Shown: positions 5,654-15,347, counted from the stretch's first letter. The stretch: 64,000 nucleotides of DNA from CAWBXL01 sp963837365 (GCA_963837365.1 CAWIMW010000002.1:1178001-1242000), one strand, 5' to 3'. The notes: generated by a model from the sequence alone, not told the origin. Program-made: numbers and translations.

Positions 5654-8320
5654 ATGCCTGACGATCCCCAGAACCCCGAACTTCCATTAACTCCACCCCC
5701 CGGAGACGGCGGCAGTCCGGGCGCGCTCAACATTCAGCCGGTCAATATCGAAGAGGAGATGCGCCGTTCGTATCTCGACTATTCGATGAGCGTAATCATC
5801 GGCCGCGCGCTGCCCGATGTCCGCGACGGACTCAAGCCGGTGCATCGCCGCATTCTTTACACCATGCAGCAGATGGGCTTGCAGCCCAATCGTGCCACCC
5901 GTAAGTGCGCCAGGATCGTCGGAGACGTGATGGGTAAGTACCACCCGCATGGAAACTTGGCGGTGTATGACGCGTTGGTTCGTCTGGCGCAGACCTGGAG
6001 CATGCGCTACCCGCTGATTTTTGGGCAGGGCAATTTTGGCTCAGTCGATGGAGATCCGCCGGCAGCAGACCGTTATACCGAAGCCAAGTTGGAGCGCGTG
6101 TCCACGGCCCTGCTGGATGACCTGGACAAAGAAACGGTTGACTTCGTTCCCAATTACGACGATTCAGAATTAGAGCCAACCGTATTGCCCACGCGCATCC
6201 CCAATCTGCTGGTGAATGGATCGGACGGAATCGCCGTCGGCATGGCCACAAAAATTCCGCCGCACAATTTGACTGAGATTGTGGATGCCACCATCACCCT
6301 GGTGAACAATCCCACCGCGCAGCTTCCAGAAATCTTGAAATTCGTGCAAGGTCCGGACTTCCCCACTGCCGGCATCATCCACGGACGCAGCGGAATCTTC
6401 GAAGCCTACCGCACCGGACGCGGCCGCTTCATGATGCGCGCCAAAGCGGCAATCGAAACTTTCAACAAAGACCGGCAAGCAATTATCGTCACTGAAATCC
6501 CGTATCAGGTGAACAAAGCCCGCCTGATCGAGCGCATGGCCGAGCTGGTCAACAATAAAGACATTGAAGACATCAGCGACATCAGGGATGAGAGCGACCG
6601 CGACGGCATGCGGATTGTGGTCGAACTCAAGCGCGGAGCTGAGCCGCAGATCGTGCTCAACAAGCTCTACAAGCACACCGCGATGCAAGAGAGCTTTAGC
6701 ATGATTCTTTTGGCGGTGGCGCATGGACAGCCCAAGGAAATGGGCTTGATCGATGCCATCAAGCACTTCATTAATCACCGGGTGGATGTGGTCCGGCGCC
6801 GCACCGCTTATCTGTTGCAGAAGGCCAAAGACCGCGAGCACATTTTAGAGGGGTACCTCACTGCGCTCGATCATCTGGACAACGTCATCACCATCATTCG
6901 CGGCAGCGCCAACCGCGCCGATGCCCGCGAGAATTTGGTCAACTACTTCGGCGGCAAGAAAATCGACATCAACACCGAAGGACGCGCGCCCAAGCGTGAT
7001 CCGGAGAAGCCGTTTACCACGACGCAGGCCGATGCCATCCTCGAATTGCAGTTGCATCGCCTGACCAAACTCTCGATCGACGAAATCACCAAAGAACTTG
7101 GACAGGTTCGCGATAACATCGCCGAGTTCGAATCCATCCTGGGTTCGGAGAAAAAGCTGCGCGCGGTCATCATCAAAGAGATGGAAGAAGTCAAGAAGCT
7201 CTACGGCGACGAGCGCCGCACCCAGATCGAAGACGAAGCCGCGGAAATCGTTCTCGAAGATTTGATCGTGGACGAGCAAGTGGCCGTCACGGTCTCACAC
7301 AGCGGATATCTTAAGCGCACTCCGATCTCCACCTACAGAATGCAGCGCCGTGGCGGCACCGGCCGCACCGGCATGAAGACGCGCGACGAAGATTTCGTCG
7401 AGCATCTGTTCATCGCCTCGACGCACGCTTACATTCTCATCTTCACCAACACCGGGCGCGTGTACTGGCTGAAGGTCTACGAGATTCCGGACATCAGCGC
7501 CGCCGGCAAGGGTAAGCATGTCGGCAACCTGGTGGGACTGCAACCGGGCGAGACGGTCCGCACCATGCTGGCGGTGCGCAATCTCGAAGCCGAGGGCAAA
7601 CACATCCTGTTCGCCACGCGCAACGGCCTGGTGAAAAAGACCGAACTCAAGGACTTCTCCCATGTGCGCTCGAACGGCATTTACGCCATCAGCATCGAGC
7701 AGGGCGACGAACTGGTCGCGGCCACCGTCACCGACGGCCAGCAGATTATTTTCCTGGCCACACATGAAGGCCAAGCCATCCGCTTCGACGAAGAGGGCGT
7801 CCGCCCCATGGGCCGTCAGGCATACGGAGTCTGGGGCATCCGCATGGAGAAGGGCGACTACGTAGTCGGCATGGCGACCACAGCGAAGGACATCCAGAAA
7901 GCCGAAGCCGAGGCCGCGAAAGTTGCCGCCGAAGCTGGAGTTGAAGCGACGGCCACCGACGAAACCCTGCCGCTGAAAGGGTCGCTGATTCTGTCAGTGA
8001 CCGAAAACGGCTACGGCAAACGCACCGCCGCCGACGAATACCGCCTGCAAGGGCGCGGCGGCTCCGGCGTCATCAACGTGAAGACCACCGCGCGCAACGG
8101 CAAAGTGGTGGGCATCGCGCAGGTGACGGAGAAATCCGAAGTCATGCTGATCAGCCAGTACGGCAAAATCATCCGCATGGATTCGACCACCATCCGCGAA
8201 TCCGGACGGGCTGCGCAGGGTGTACGCTTGCTGAATCTGGAAGCTGGAGATCGGGTGGCTGCGGCTGTGGTGCTGGCGCCGGGTGAGGAACCGAGCAATG
8301 GGGGCGGGCTGATTCAGTAG
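5654..8320 (+). CDS. gyrA: DNA gyrase subunit A
   Basis: An 888-residue GyrA, the breakage-reunion subunit of gyrase that introduces negative supercoils with GyrB. The catalytic tyrosine is Tyr141 (PAADRYTEAKL). The C-terminal beta-pinwheel carries a GyrA box, QRRGGTG (coding near 7340), which identifies gyrase rather than topoisomerase IV. An Ala/Glu-rich insert (KAEAEAAKVAAEAGVEA) lies in the C-terminal domain. The quinolone-resistance-determining region reads HPHGNLAVYD: positions equivalent to E. coli Asp82 and Ser83 are Asn101 and Leu102, while Asp87 is kept (Asp106). Start supported by a GAGGAG site. Confidence 0.97.
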   Translation: MPDDPQNPELPLTPPPGDGGSPGALNIQPVNIEEEMRRSYLDYSMSVIIGRALPDVRDGLKPVHRRILYTMQQMGLQPNRATRKCARIVGDVMGKYHPHGNLAVYDALVRLAQTWSMRYPLIFGQGNFGSVDGDPPAADRYTEAKLERVSTALLDDLDKETVDFVPNYDDSELEPTVLPTRIPNLLVNGSDGIAVGMATKIPPHNLTEIVDATITLVNNPTAQLPEILKFVQGPDFPTAGIIHGRSGIFEAYRTGRGRFMMRAKAAIETFNKDRQAIIVTEIPYQVNKARLIERMAELVNNKDIEDISDIRDESDRDGMRIVVELKRGAEPQIVLNKLYKHTAMQESFSMILLAVAHGQPKEMGLIDAIKHFINHRVDVVRRRTAYLLQKAKDREHILEGYLTALDHLDNVITIIRGSANRADARENLVNYFGGKKIDINTEGRAPKRDPEKPFTTTQADAILELQLHRLTKLSIDEITKELGQVRDNIAEFESILGSEKKLRAVIIKEMEEVKKLYGDERRTQIEDEAAEIVLEDLIVDEQVAVTVSHSGYLKRTPISTYRMQRRGGTGRTGMKTRDEDFVEHLFIASTHAYILIFTNTGRVYWLKVYEIPDISAAGKGKHVGNLVGLQPGETVRTMLAVRNLEAEGKHILFATRNGLVKKTELKDFSHVRSNGIYAISIEQGDELVAATVTDGQQIIFLATHEGQAIRFDEEGVRPMGRQAYGVWGIRMEKGDYVVGMATTAKDIQKAEAEAAKVAAEAGVEATATDETLPLKGSLILSVTENGYGKRTAADEYRLQGRGGSGVINVKTTARNGKVVGIAQVTEKSEVMLISQYGKIIRMDSTTIRESGRAAQGVRLLNLEAGDRVAAAVVLAPGEEPSNGGGLIQ

Positions 8321-8745
8321 GGAGCTTCAGCTCCTAGCTCCTAGCTTCTAGCCAAATCGTGTGGAGGCGGGCCCGTTCGACTTCGCTCAGGGGCAGGCTA
8401 GCCCGCCTCTTTCTTCCCGAATCGGAACCAATCCCAAAATATTGTCTGTTGTAGGTCTTGGGCTATGGTTCCTGCCCACTACAATTTCTTCCAGCAAACT
8501 GATGTCTAGGAGAGTATTGCCAGTGGGTACTGGACGCAGTTCGTCAAACTGTCGAGTGGCTTCATCAAGGTCCCTCGGCTGCGCTCGGGATTTCGGCGTG
8601 CGGCTCAGACGCCGCGCAAACGCCTCAAGTTCGACTCCCTTGCCCTCCTCTTGGGTCACTCGACTTACAAGAAGAGCTTGACAAAGATTATGGACGCTCT
8701 ATCATAAAGGTGTTTGGCAAACAGCGTTCAGTACCTAAGTTTTAG
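8321..8745. other. Intergenic stretch with repeat fragments
   Basis: It holds a short hairpin (GGAGC/GCTCC near 8321-8334), CTAGCT-type repeats, and a GAGGCGGG/CCCGCCTC inverted pair (8363-8410). Short open frames here overlap repeat-derived sequence and have no ribosome-binding site or family resemblance, so I call no gene. Confidence 0.4.
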
Positions 8746-8777
8746 GCCCCGGGTGATGACCGGGGCTTTTGCTTTTT
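8746..8777 (+). terminator. Rho-independent terminator
   Basis: Stem GCCCCGG (8746-8752) and CCGGGGC (8760-8766) with a 7-base loop, followed by TTTTGCTTTTT. The nearest plus-strand gene upstream is gyrA, 425 bases away. Confidence 0.7.
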
Positions 8778-8792
8778 GGAAGGGGATCGTGT

Positions 8793-8812
8793 AGAGGCGG
8801 GCGCCCGCCTCT
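8793..8812. repeat. Perfect 20-bp palindrome at the res stop codon
   Basis: AGAGGCGGGC followed directly by its complement GCCCGCCTCT; it overlaps the stop codon of the restriction subunit gene. The same GGCGGGC core recurs at 28421. Confidence 0.5.
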
Positions 8813-11666
8813 AACTATTAGCGGTTGCGAGAATTTCGTGAATGTCCGTGGGATTACGCGAGACAGCAGAGGACCATTCGCCGAATCCTTTGTGGCCATT
8901 CACAGCACGAGTCCACTCCGATAAAAACTCACGTTTTGTTTGCTGCTGCTGATCATCTTGTCCTTTAACTTCCAGAACAAGCATTTTGTCATTGGCCAAT
9001 CGCACAAGATAATCGGGCCGGAATTTGTGAATAACTCCACGGAACGAATAAGTGATCTCGAATCCGAGGTGGTCATTTTTTACCCAAGAACGCACATGCG
9101 GACTGCGGTCCAGTTCAAATGCTTCGCTGGCTTCCCAACGACTGTCAAAGACGGCCAGGTTGATGTGCGATTTCTTGGTGTGTTCGCTCGGTTTGCCTGT
9201 GTACCAAGGCAGCATGTCACCGGTAGAGCGGATCGGTCGCTGGGGATCAAAAATTGGGAGCAATGCTTCCGTGTTTGCGAAGTGGACCGCCTGTTTCAGG
9301 TGCTCAACAACTTTGCTCATACTTAGCGTGATTACAATCCGACGGCGTAGGGGGTCTCGATCAAATATGGGAGGATCGACTTTGAGACGATCGCTTTCGA
9401 TGAAGGTTTCTACTAACCGCACCAATTGGGCCAGCAGGTAATCGCGATTCCCTTTCCAGGTGGACTGCATTTGATCAAACACATAGCTCGCGGCGCGGAA
9501 GATGTTTTTCTGCATGCGAAACTCTTCGCCGCGCTCCCGTAGATTGATCTCGGTTATGCGGGTTACATCGGGCTTGCCTTCGATAATCGGGGCGAGTTCT
9601 GCGATGGTAGGCGAGTCATAGGCGTCCAACACGAGAACTGGCGTTTTAGGTAAATCAAGAGTCAGGTGCGGACGATATTCGTGGTCAATGCGAATTACAT
9701 TTGGCCAAACGATTTCATAAGCTTTGCGGTCCGCCAACGCCTCGATGCGCGTCTTGGGAGAGGGCGGGGGCGGCGGTGGGCCGTCGCCAGTTCCTTCATG
9801 CGGCAAGAAAGTAAAGGGAACGCCGAAGATGTTCACGTACTCGGGCGCGAATAGTTTTGTCTTTTCGTCAATCTCGTACGATGTACGCCGCAGCCCTCGA
9901 CCGACAACCTGCTCGCAAAGTAGTTGCGATGTGAAGGCGCGCAGGCCCATGATGTGCGTAACGGTTCTTGCGTCCCAACCTTCGGAGAGCATGCCCACAG
10001 AAATCACATTTTGGATTTTTTCGCCGGGCTGCCCTTCTCGACCTACGGTGTCCACTTGCAAGCGCAGCAATTCAGCCTGATCTTTCTTCGAGAGCTTGCG
10101 CGCAGGTCGATTTTCTTGCTCGCCGTCTTCCATGGCATCGCCGTCCGCATCTTCCGCTTCCGGTACAAGTTTGAGTTGTACCGGCTCGTCTTCCTCTTCG
10201 GCTTGGTCCAGTACTCGCGAATCAATGTGGAGCAGGCCTTCCGGAGCACACAGTGCGTCAACGTTATTGAGTTTTTTGTGTTTGAAAAAGAACTCAACTC
10301 GAGCCGCGGTGTAGGTATTGTTAGCAACCGTAATCATGACCGGTGGCACACCTTCTTTACGCTTCTTCCAGGCCTTAAGCGTTTCAAGCCAATCTATGCC
10401 CAGCAGAGCGTATGCGTTCTCGACCAATCCTGGCAGCGGGATCTCCGGTTCCGCTTTGCGAGTAAGGTCGGGCTTAACGTCCTTGTCCACGTAGATGTGA
10501 TAGAAGCGAGACTTGTATTTGCTGTCGAATTTGCCATCGTCGCGTACCACCACCCGGGGCGTTTTCACCAGACCCGCTTCAATTGCGTCATTCAGCCCGA
10601 AATCACTGACGATCCAGCCAAACAGTGTTTCAGCGCCGCTCTTTTTTCCAGTCGGAGCGAACGGGGTCGCAGTTACATCAAAGCAGTTGAGAATTCCGCG
10701 CGCACGGTGAATGCGATCGAGAGCGGCGACCCAGTTGGCGGCATTTTTTAATTCTTCTTTGGCAACGCCTGCGATCTTCACTTTTGGCGGTACACGCCAG
10801 GCGTGATGTGCTTCGTCGTTAATTACAACAACGTTCGTCGCTGAGGCCATCTCTCCCAGCACTTCGCGCACGTAGGCCTCATCACTCTTAGCGCCACGTT
10901 TGTCCACGCTGCGTTTTCTGGTGATCTGCTCTTCGGTTTCCCAATCCAGCTTGTGCCGGTTGTGAATCAGGACGCGGCAGCTCTGGCCCTGACGCAATTT
11001 ATCTTCGAGTCCCGGCGGAATGATGTTGAACTCTGTGTAGTAGTCGCCCGCGCCTGGTATTAGAACTTGCAGGCGCTTCTTCACGGTCAGTCCGGGCGCA
11101 ACAATGAGAAAGTGTTTGGCAAAGCGGGTGTCTTGCGGATATGTGTTCTTATTGAGGGCCTGCCAAGCGATAAGCATTGCCATCAGAATGGTCTTGCCGG
11201 AGCCTGTGGCCATCTTGCTGCACAGGCGCAAGAAAGGTCCGCCATCGCTGGGAACCTCGATTCCAACGCGCTCGGAAGCCGGAGCTTCGGTGAGCCACAT
11301 CAAAGTTTCTATGGCTTCTAACTGGCAGAAGAAAAATCTGCGGTTGGAGTCGCGTTGTTCGATGTCATGCCAGTGTGCCAGCAGGCGCTTGGTGATTCCG
11401 GTAGCGCCGGGATAGTCTGCTTCCCGCCATTTGTTGATGCGTGGCCTGATCTGATTTACCAGCGGAAGCGGGACAAAAATTCCTGGGTCATCCGATGAAC
11501 GCGAGGAGTCAGAAGCGCGGATGTAGCCCGCCTGCCGCCGTTCTTTTTCGCGGGTGAATAATCGAGTTTCGCGGTGATACTTCCAGTGCTCTTGCGGCTC
11601 CACGTATGGGGAGTTGATGATGAGCTGGTCGATGCTCTTCTGGCCGGATTGGGTGGTTGTGTCCAT
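8811..11666 (-). CDS. Type III-like restriction enzyme R subunit (helicase-nuclease)
   Basis: A 951-residue superfamily 2 helicase with a nuclease end, resembling the Res-like proteins called the BPTD_3080 family. Walker A is MATGSGKT (residues 152-159); the Walker B/DEAH motif is INDEAHHAW (near 280); motif VI is in EQVVGRGLRR. The C-terminus carries a PD-(D/E)XK nuclease core, FRPDYLV...LVLEVKG (Asp885, Glu899, Lys901). Such subunits translocate and cut DNA, normally needing the cognate methyltransferase for site recognition. Here that gene (12329-15141) is broken, so the enzyme may be inactive or orphaned. The frame is intact throughout. Confidence 0.88.
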   Translation of the reverse strand: MDTTTQSGQKSIDQLIINSPYVEPQEHWKYHRETRLFTREKERRQAGYIRASDSSRSSDDPGIFVPLPLVNQIRPRINKWREADYPGATGITKRLLAHWHDIEQRDSNRRFFFCQLEAIETLMWLTEAPASERVGIEVPSDGGPFLRLCSKMATGSGKTILMAMLIAWQALNKNTYPQDTRFAKHFLIVAPGLTVKKRLQVLIPGAGDYYTEFNIIPPGLEDKLRQGQSCRVLIHNRHKLDWETEEQITRKRSVDKRGAKSDEAYVREVLGEMASATNVVVINDEAHHAWRVPPKVKIAGVAKEELKNAANWVAALDRIHRARGILNCFDVTATPFAPTGKKSGAETLFGWIVSDFGLNDAIEAGLVKTPRVVVRDDGKFDSKYKSRFYHIYVDKDVKPDLTRKAEPEIPLPGLVENAYALLGIDWLETLKAWKKRKEGVPPVMITVANNTYTAARVEFFFKHKKLNNVDALCAPEGLLHIDSRVLDQAEEEDEPVQLKLVPEAEDADGDAMEDGEQENRPARKLSKKDQAELLRLQVDTVGREGQPGEKIQNVISVGMLSEGWDARTVTHIMGLRAFTSQLLCEQVVGRGLRRTSYEIDEKTKLFAPEYVNIFGVPFTFLPHEGTGDGPPPPPPSPKTRIEALADRKAYEIVWPNVIRIDHEYRPHLTLDLPKTPVLVLDAYDSPTIAELAPIIEGKPDVTRITEINLRERGEEFRMQKNIFRAASYVFDQMQSTWKGNRDYLLAQLVRLVETFIESDRLKVDPPIFDRDPLRRRIVITLSMSKVVEHLKQAVHFANTEALLPIFDPQRPIRSTGDMLPWYTGKPSEHTKKSHINLAVFDSRWEASEAFELDRSPHVRSWVKNDHLGFEITYSFRGVIHKFRPDYLVRLANDKMLVLEVKGQDDQQQQTKREFLSEWTRAVNGHKGFGEWSSAVSRNPTDIHEILATANS

Positions 11667-11678
11667 GTCTGCAAAACG

Positions 11679-12008
11679 TCATTTATTTTTGATTGACTCT
11701 CCAGCAAACCGCATTTCTGCTCCCCACTTCTCGGCAAGATCTTCCCAGCGTGGATTCTTCGACTCAATCAGAGCAATCTTCTTTGCCCGGGTCCACCCCT
11801 TTAATTGCTTCTCGCGCCCGATTGCCTTGTGAACATCGTCATAGCTTTCGTAGTAAACCAGGCGATTGCAATGGTACTTGCTGCTGAAGCCTTCGATCTC
11901 GCCACTTTTGTGCTGTAATGCCCGACGGTAGATGCTGTTCGTCATGCCGATGTAAAGCGTCCCCGAGCGACTGCACACGATGTAAACGAAATACTGGTGA
12001 TCCTTCAT
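11679..12008 (-). CDS. GIY-YIG domain nuclease
   Basis: A 109-residue single-domain protein of the UvrC N-terminal/YhbQ-like type. The signature is VYIVCSRSGTLYIGMTN (GIY as VYI, YIG conserved), followed by the conserved Arg (YRRALQHKSG) and Glu in IGREKQLKGW. These are small metal-dependent endonucleases of mostly unknown role. It lies 12 bases upstream of the restriction subunit gene on the same strand, and its start abuts a block of dispersed repeats (12010-12325), so it may belong with the repeats rather than with restriction. Confidence 0.85.
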   Translation of the reverse strand: MKDHQYFVYIVCSRSGTLYIGMTNSIYRRALQHKSGEIEGFSSKYHCNRLVYYESYDDVHKAIGREKQLKGWTRAKKIALIESKNPRWEDLAEKWGAEMRFAGESIKNK

Positions 12009-12009
12009 A

Positions 12010-12139
12010 TACTCTAAAACCCTGTCATCCTGAGGAGCGTTTTGTGCGACGAAGGACCCCGTGCACCTTAAGTTCTAATCCGGCTGCGCAAGGAATTCTC
12101 TTATAGAAATTCCTGCGGCGTCTATCGTGCTGCCTGCGT
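12010..12139 (+). repeat. Dispersed intergenic repeat, copy 1 of a direct pair
   Basis: A block starting ACCCTGTCATCCTGAGGAGC and continuing through CTGCGCAAGGAATTCT to TCTATCGTGC. It is nearly identical to the block at 12156-12282. Short internal palindromes (GGAATTC.../...GAAATTCC) are present. Confidence 0.75.
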
Positions 12140-12155
12140 TATGGCTGCACGATGC

Positions 12156-12282
12156 ATACTCTCAAACCCTGTCATCCTGAGGAGCGCTTTTTGCGACGAA
12201 GGACCCCGTGCACCTTAAGTTTAATCCGGCTGCGCAAGGAATTCTCATAAAATTCCTGCGGCGTCTATCGTGCTATTTGCGC
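12156..12282 (+). repeat. Dispersed intergenic repeat, copy 2
   Basis: A second copy of the 12010 block with small indels, in the same orientation and separated by about 16 bases. Confidence 0.75.
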
Positions 12283-12285
12283 TAT

Positions 12286-12325
12286 GGGGTCCTTCGTCGC
12301 AAAAACCGCTCCTCAGGATGACAGG
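12286..12325 (-). repeat. Inverted partial copy of the same repeat
   Basis: GGTCCTTCGTCGCAAAAAC followed by GCTCCTCAGGATGACAGG is the reverse complement of the first about 40 bases of copies 1 and 2. The block is thus two direct copies closed by an inverted end, between the GIY-YIG gene and the methyltransferase gene. Confidence 0.75.
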
Positions 12326-13174
12326 AGTTTAGTTTTGCTTCAGATCTACAACTTTCAAACTTTCGATGCCACGGTCATCTATTACTTTCACAGCTACTCG
12401 TTTATGCGGGCCACCTTCAAATGGCAACGACACTGTCCCGCGATAGGCTTCGATCAGTTCGGGATCGATTTCTGCTTTCAGGTTCCGCGCCAGGCGTGCC
12501 CAGCCGCCATCTTCGTCCGCCATGGGAAAGAAGACCTGGCGGGCGAAGAGGCTGCGGCCGTCGTAGTCAGGATCGAACAGCCACATGGCGATGCGCGAGG
12601 TGTCGCCGGACTCGATCGTTCCGGTGCGGGTGTTGTAGTAATCGAAGCCGCGAATTTCGACTTCAAATTTTCCTTTATGCTCGCCGGTCTTTGATTTCGC
12701 GGAGGTCCACATCCGGACGCCCTACCAGCCAGAAGCTTTGGTTGGAGGCGCGCTTCTTTTTCAGGTCTTCGGTGAGCAGGTCGGCGTTCATCTGCGCGGT
12801 GAGGAACGTCATGCCGGTTTTTTCTTTGGTCATGCCGTCGATGTCTTTGGCGGCTTCGGGATCGAATTCGAATGCAGCGAAGACCAGCATTGCGGGTTTC
12901 GGGTTGAGAGTACGGGCTTCTTCCCATGCCATTTCGACCTGGCGAGTTTCCAGCAAACTGTGCTCGGGGCCGAAGGAGATGACTACGCGCTCTTGTTTGG
13001 AACCCTTGGTTTCGGCGTCGGCGTGGAGCCAACGGGTGCCGGCCAGCGGTTCGACACGGGAAAACTCAATGTGGTTGCCGCCCTTTCCGCGAAGGCCGGT
13101 TTTCAGTAGCTCGTCTCGCCATTCGGAGTGGCGGAGAGTGGGGCCGGAGCGGGCGATGGAAGTTGTCGGCGGGA

Positions 13175-13270
13175 TGTAGCGCGGACACTCCTGTCCGCGC
13201 TGCTTGCAGCACCACCAAGCTCGACTCTGTGCCGCTGCCGGCAGGGGCGGACAGGAGTGTCCGCCCTACA
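13175..13270 (-). repeat. Palindromic element (VGRTLLSA family), copy in the methyltransferase 3' half
   Basis: 96 bases bounded by TGTAGCGCGGACACTC and, inverted, GAGTGTCCGCCCTACA. On the gene strand it reads VGRTLLSAPAGSGT and stays open, but downstream homology resumes in another frame (SIARSGPTLRHSEW), so this copy appears to have broken the gene. Confidence 0.8.
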
Positions 13271-14868
13271 TCGATTTCATCCAGGGATTTCACAGTGGGA
13301 GCGGGAACGGCTTCTACGGTGAACGGCCCGGTCACTCGCACCCGGCCCTTGTCTATGTACGGCTGATCGTAGAGGGTTTCCTGGTCGGCGTAGCGGGCGA
13401 TGGCGGCGTCAATCTGCTCGCGGGTCATGCCTTCGCGAATCTCGGGATTGTTGGCAATGGACTTCAGGGTGACGTGCGGCACCGTCTTGTAGCGGAAGCC
13501 GCTGCCCACGCCTTCCTGGGGATGCGCCAGTTCGTAGTAGTCGAAGTCGGCGGCCATCAGGCGCTGCTTGGCCAGGGTGACGGCGACGCGAGAGGTGTCG
13601 CAGGTGATCCAGCGGCGTCCCCACTGCTCGGCGACGTAGGCGGTGGTGCCGGAGCCGCAGGTGGGATCGAGGACGAGGTCGCCGGGGTCGGTGGTCATGA
13701 GCAGGCAGCGCTTGATCACTTCGGGATTCGTCTGAACAACATAGACCTTATCCTGTGCTCCACCCAGACCGTATCTCCAAATATTTGTCAGTGGGACGAA
13801 ATTGAAATCGTTTGCGTATCTGATGAAGACGAGTCTTGTTTGTTGTTTGATTACTCTTCCGAGTCTTGTAGAGAAGGGGGATTCTGCCGGGGTTAATTTT
13901 CCAGGAGTTCCCGCCAGACGGATATGTACACCGTCGATTTCTACAGGATCGTTTGGGCCCGGTTTTGCGCTGAACAAGGGAATGTAGCGGAAGGCTCGTG
14001 CGCCGTTTGGTAGAGGTTTGGCTCCTAGTTTTTCGTCATCACTCAGATTCGCGAATGCTTCCGTCAGCAAGTTGAACGTAATCGAATCCCGCCCCACCCA
14101 CACCCGACAATTCTCTGTTCTCATAAGGCCGCCTGAATTTAGCTTGATCCTTGTCCTTCGCATACCAAATCAAATACTCATGAATAGAGGGTATGAAATC
14201 TCCCGATCTGGCTGCCTTTTTTCTGAAATGAGATAAGTCCCATGAAATTAGAAATACCAAAAACCTCATCCAAAACATCTCGCACAATATGGAGGTTTTG
14301 GTCGCTGATTTGAACGAAGCACGAGCCAGACTCTCGAAGAAGGTCCCTTGCCAACAGCAGGCGATCTCGCAGGTATGTCAGGTAGGAATGGATGCCTAAT
14401 TCCCACGTGTCACGAAAGGCCCTTATCATCTCCGGTTCTTGCGTCAGATCCTCGTCTTTTCCGTCCTTCACACTCTCGCTTATTCACAAACGGCTGAAAA
14501 TTCGATCCATACTTAATGCCATACGGCGGGTCGATATACACCATCTGCACCTGCCCGGCCATGCCCTCCTTTTCCAGCAGCGAGTTCATCACCAGCAGGG
14601 AGTCGCCGGCGATCAGGCGGTTGGACCAGCCGTGGGGATGACGATAGAAGTCCACGGCGTCGCGCAGCGGCGGATTTTCCTCGCGGCGCTCGAACAGCGA
14701 CGGCTGCTCCGGCACGCCGTTGCCATTGCGGCGGCGCACGGCCTCGATGATGGTGGAGGGATCGATGCGCTCGTGCACGTGCAGCGAGACGGTGGGGACT
14801 TCAAAGGATGTGTGTTCCTTCTTGCCCGCCCAGACTAGTTGAGGGTCGAGGTGGGGATCGTAGTTGAG

Positions 14869-14965
14869 TGTAGGGCGGACACTCTTGTCCGCCCTGCGTG
14901 CAGCGTCGCTAGTGCCATCATTCGTGCCGCTGCCGGCAGGGGCGGACAGGAGTGTCCGCCCTACA
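14869..14965 (-). repeat. Palindromic element (VGRTLLSA family), in-frame copy in the methyltransferase 5' half
   Basis: 97 bases bounded by perfect inverted ends TGTAGGGCGGACACTC and GAGTGTCCGCCCTACA. Read on the gene strand it adds about 33 residues starting VGRTLLSAPAGSGT between TYEYMTPVPD and NYDPHLDPQLVWAGK. The frame before and after is the same, so the insertion is translation-compatible. Confidence 0.82.
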
Positions 14966-15347
14966 TCTGGGACCGGGGTCATGTACTCATATGTCTTGTG
15001 TGTGGGAACAGGTGGTTCGGTATTGAGGTTTACCAGGCCGACCGGTGGATTGTTGATGCGCTTTTTGCCGGTGTGCTCGTAAGTCTCAATCGGACGCTTG
15101 CTGGGCTTGCCGGACTTTGCCGAAGTCTTGCCTCGCGGCATTTACTTTCCACTCCTGGGTGTGATGAAAAAATGTCGGGGCCGATTGCGGAGAAGTATAT
15201 ATGAAGAAGAGAGAGCAGAGTCTCTCCAATTCCCAATTTGGGAATTTCTTGTCAATAGGGCCGAACGTCTCAATTTCTCCTCAACTCCATGAGCGCGAGA
15301 GAAATATAAAGTCGGCGGGCATGTCCCAATTTAGGGGGTGAAAACGG

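Larger units (their letters stand above)
12329..15141 (-). pseudogene. Site-specific DNA methyltransferase (Mod partner), multiply frameshifted
   Basis: Reading across frames restores a long N6-adenine-type methyltransferase. The catalytic motif DPPY (VYIDPPYGIKYGSN) and the SAM-binding motif DPTCGSGTT are both present, in beta-class order, and the C-terminus ends FEGGPHKRVAVKVIDD. Frame changes are needed near 14470, 14225, 14050, at the inserted element 13175-13270, and near 12690. Two copies of a 96-97 bp palindromic element lie inside the gene: one in frame (14869-14965), one apparently breaking the frame. The start at 15141 has a GGAG site. It should have been the modification/specificity subunit for the R protein at 8811-11666. 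Confidence 0.85.

Noticed and set aside
8387..8659. 90-codon minus-strand frame after gyrA
   Set aside because: Part of it is made of dispersed repeat sequence, there is no ribosome-binding site, and no domain is recognisable; it may still be a small gene but I cannot support it.
9924..10751. 275-codon plus-strand frame opposite the restriction subunit
   Set aside because: Antisense of helicase motifs; no start signal.
12010..12325. CRISPR array
   Set aside because: There are only two long direct copies with a short separation and an inverted end, with no regular short repeats and spacers and no cas genes.
14869..14965. VGRTLLSA peptide as a real conserved protein domain
   Set aside because: The peptide is encoded by a palindromic DNA element that also occurs between genes, so the conservation is at the DNA level.
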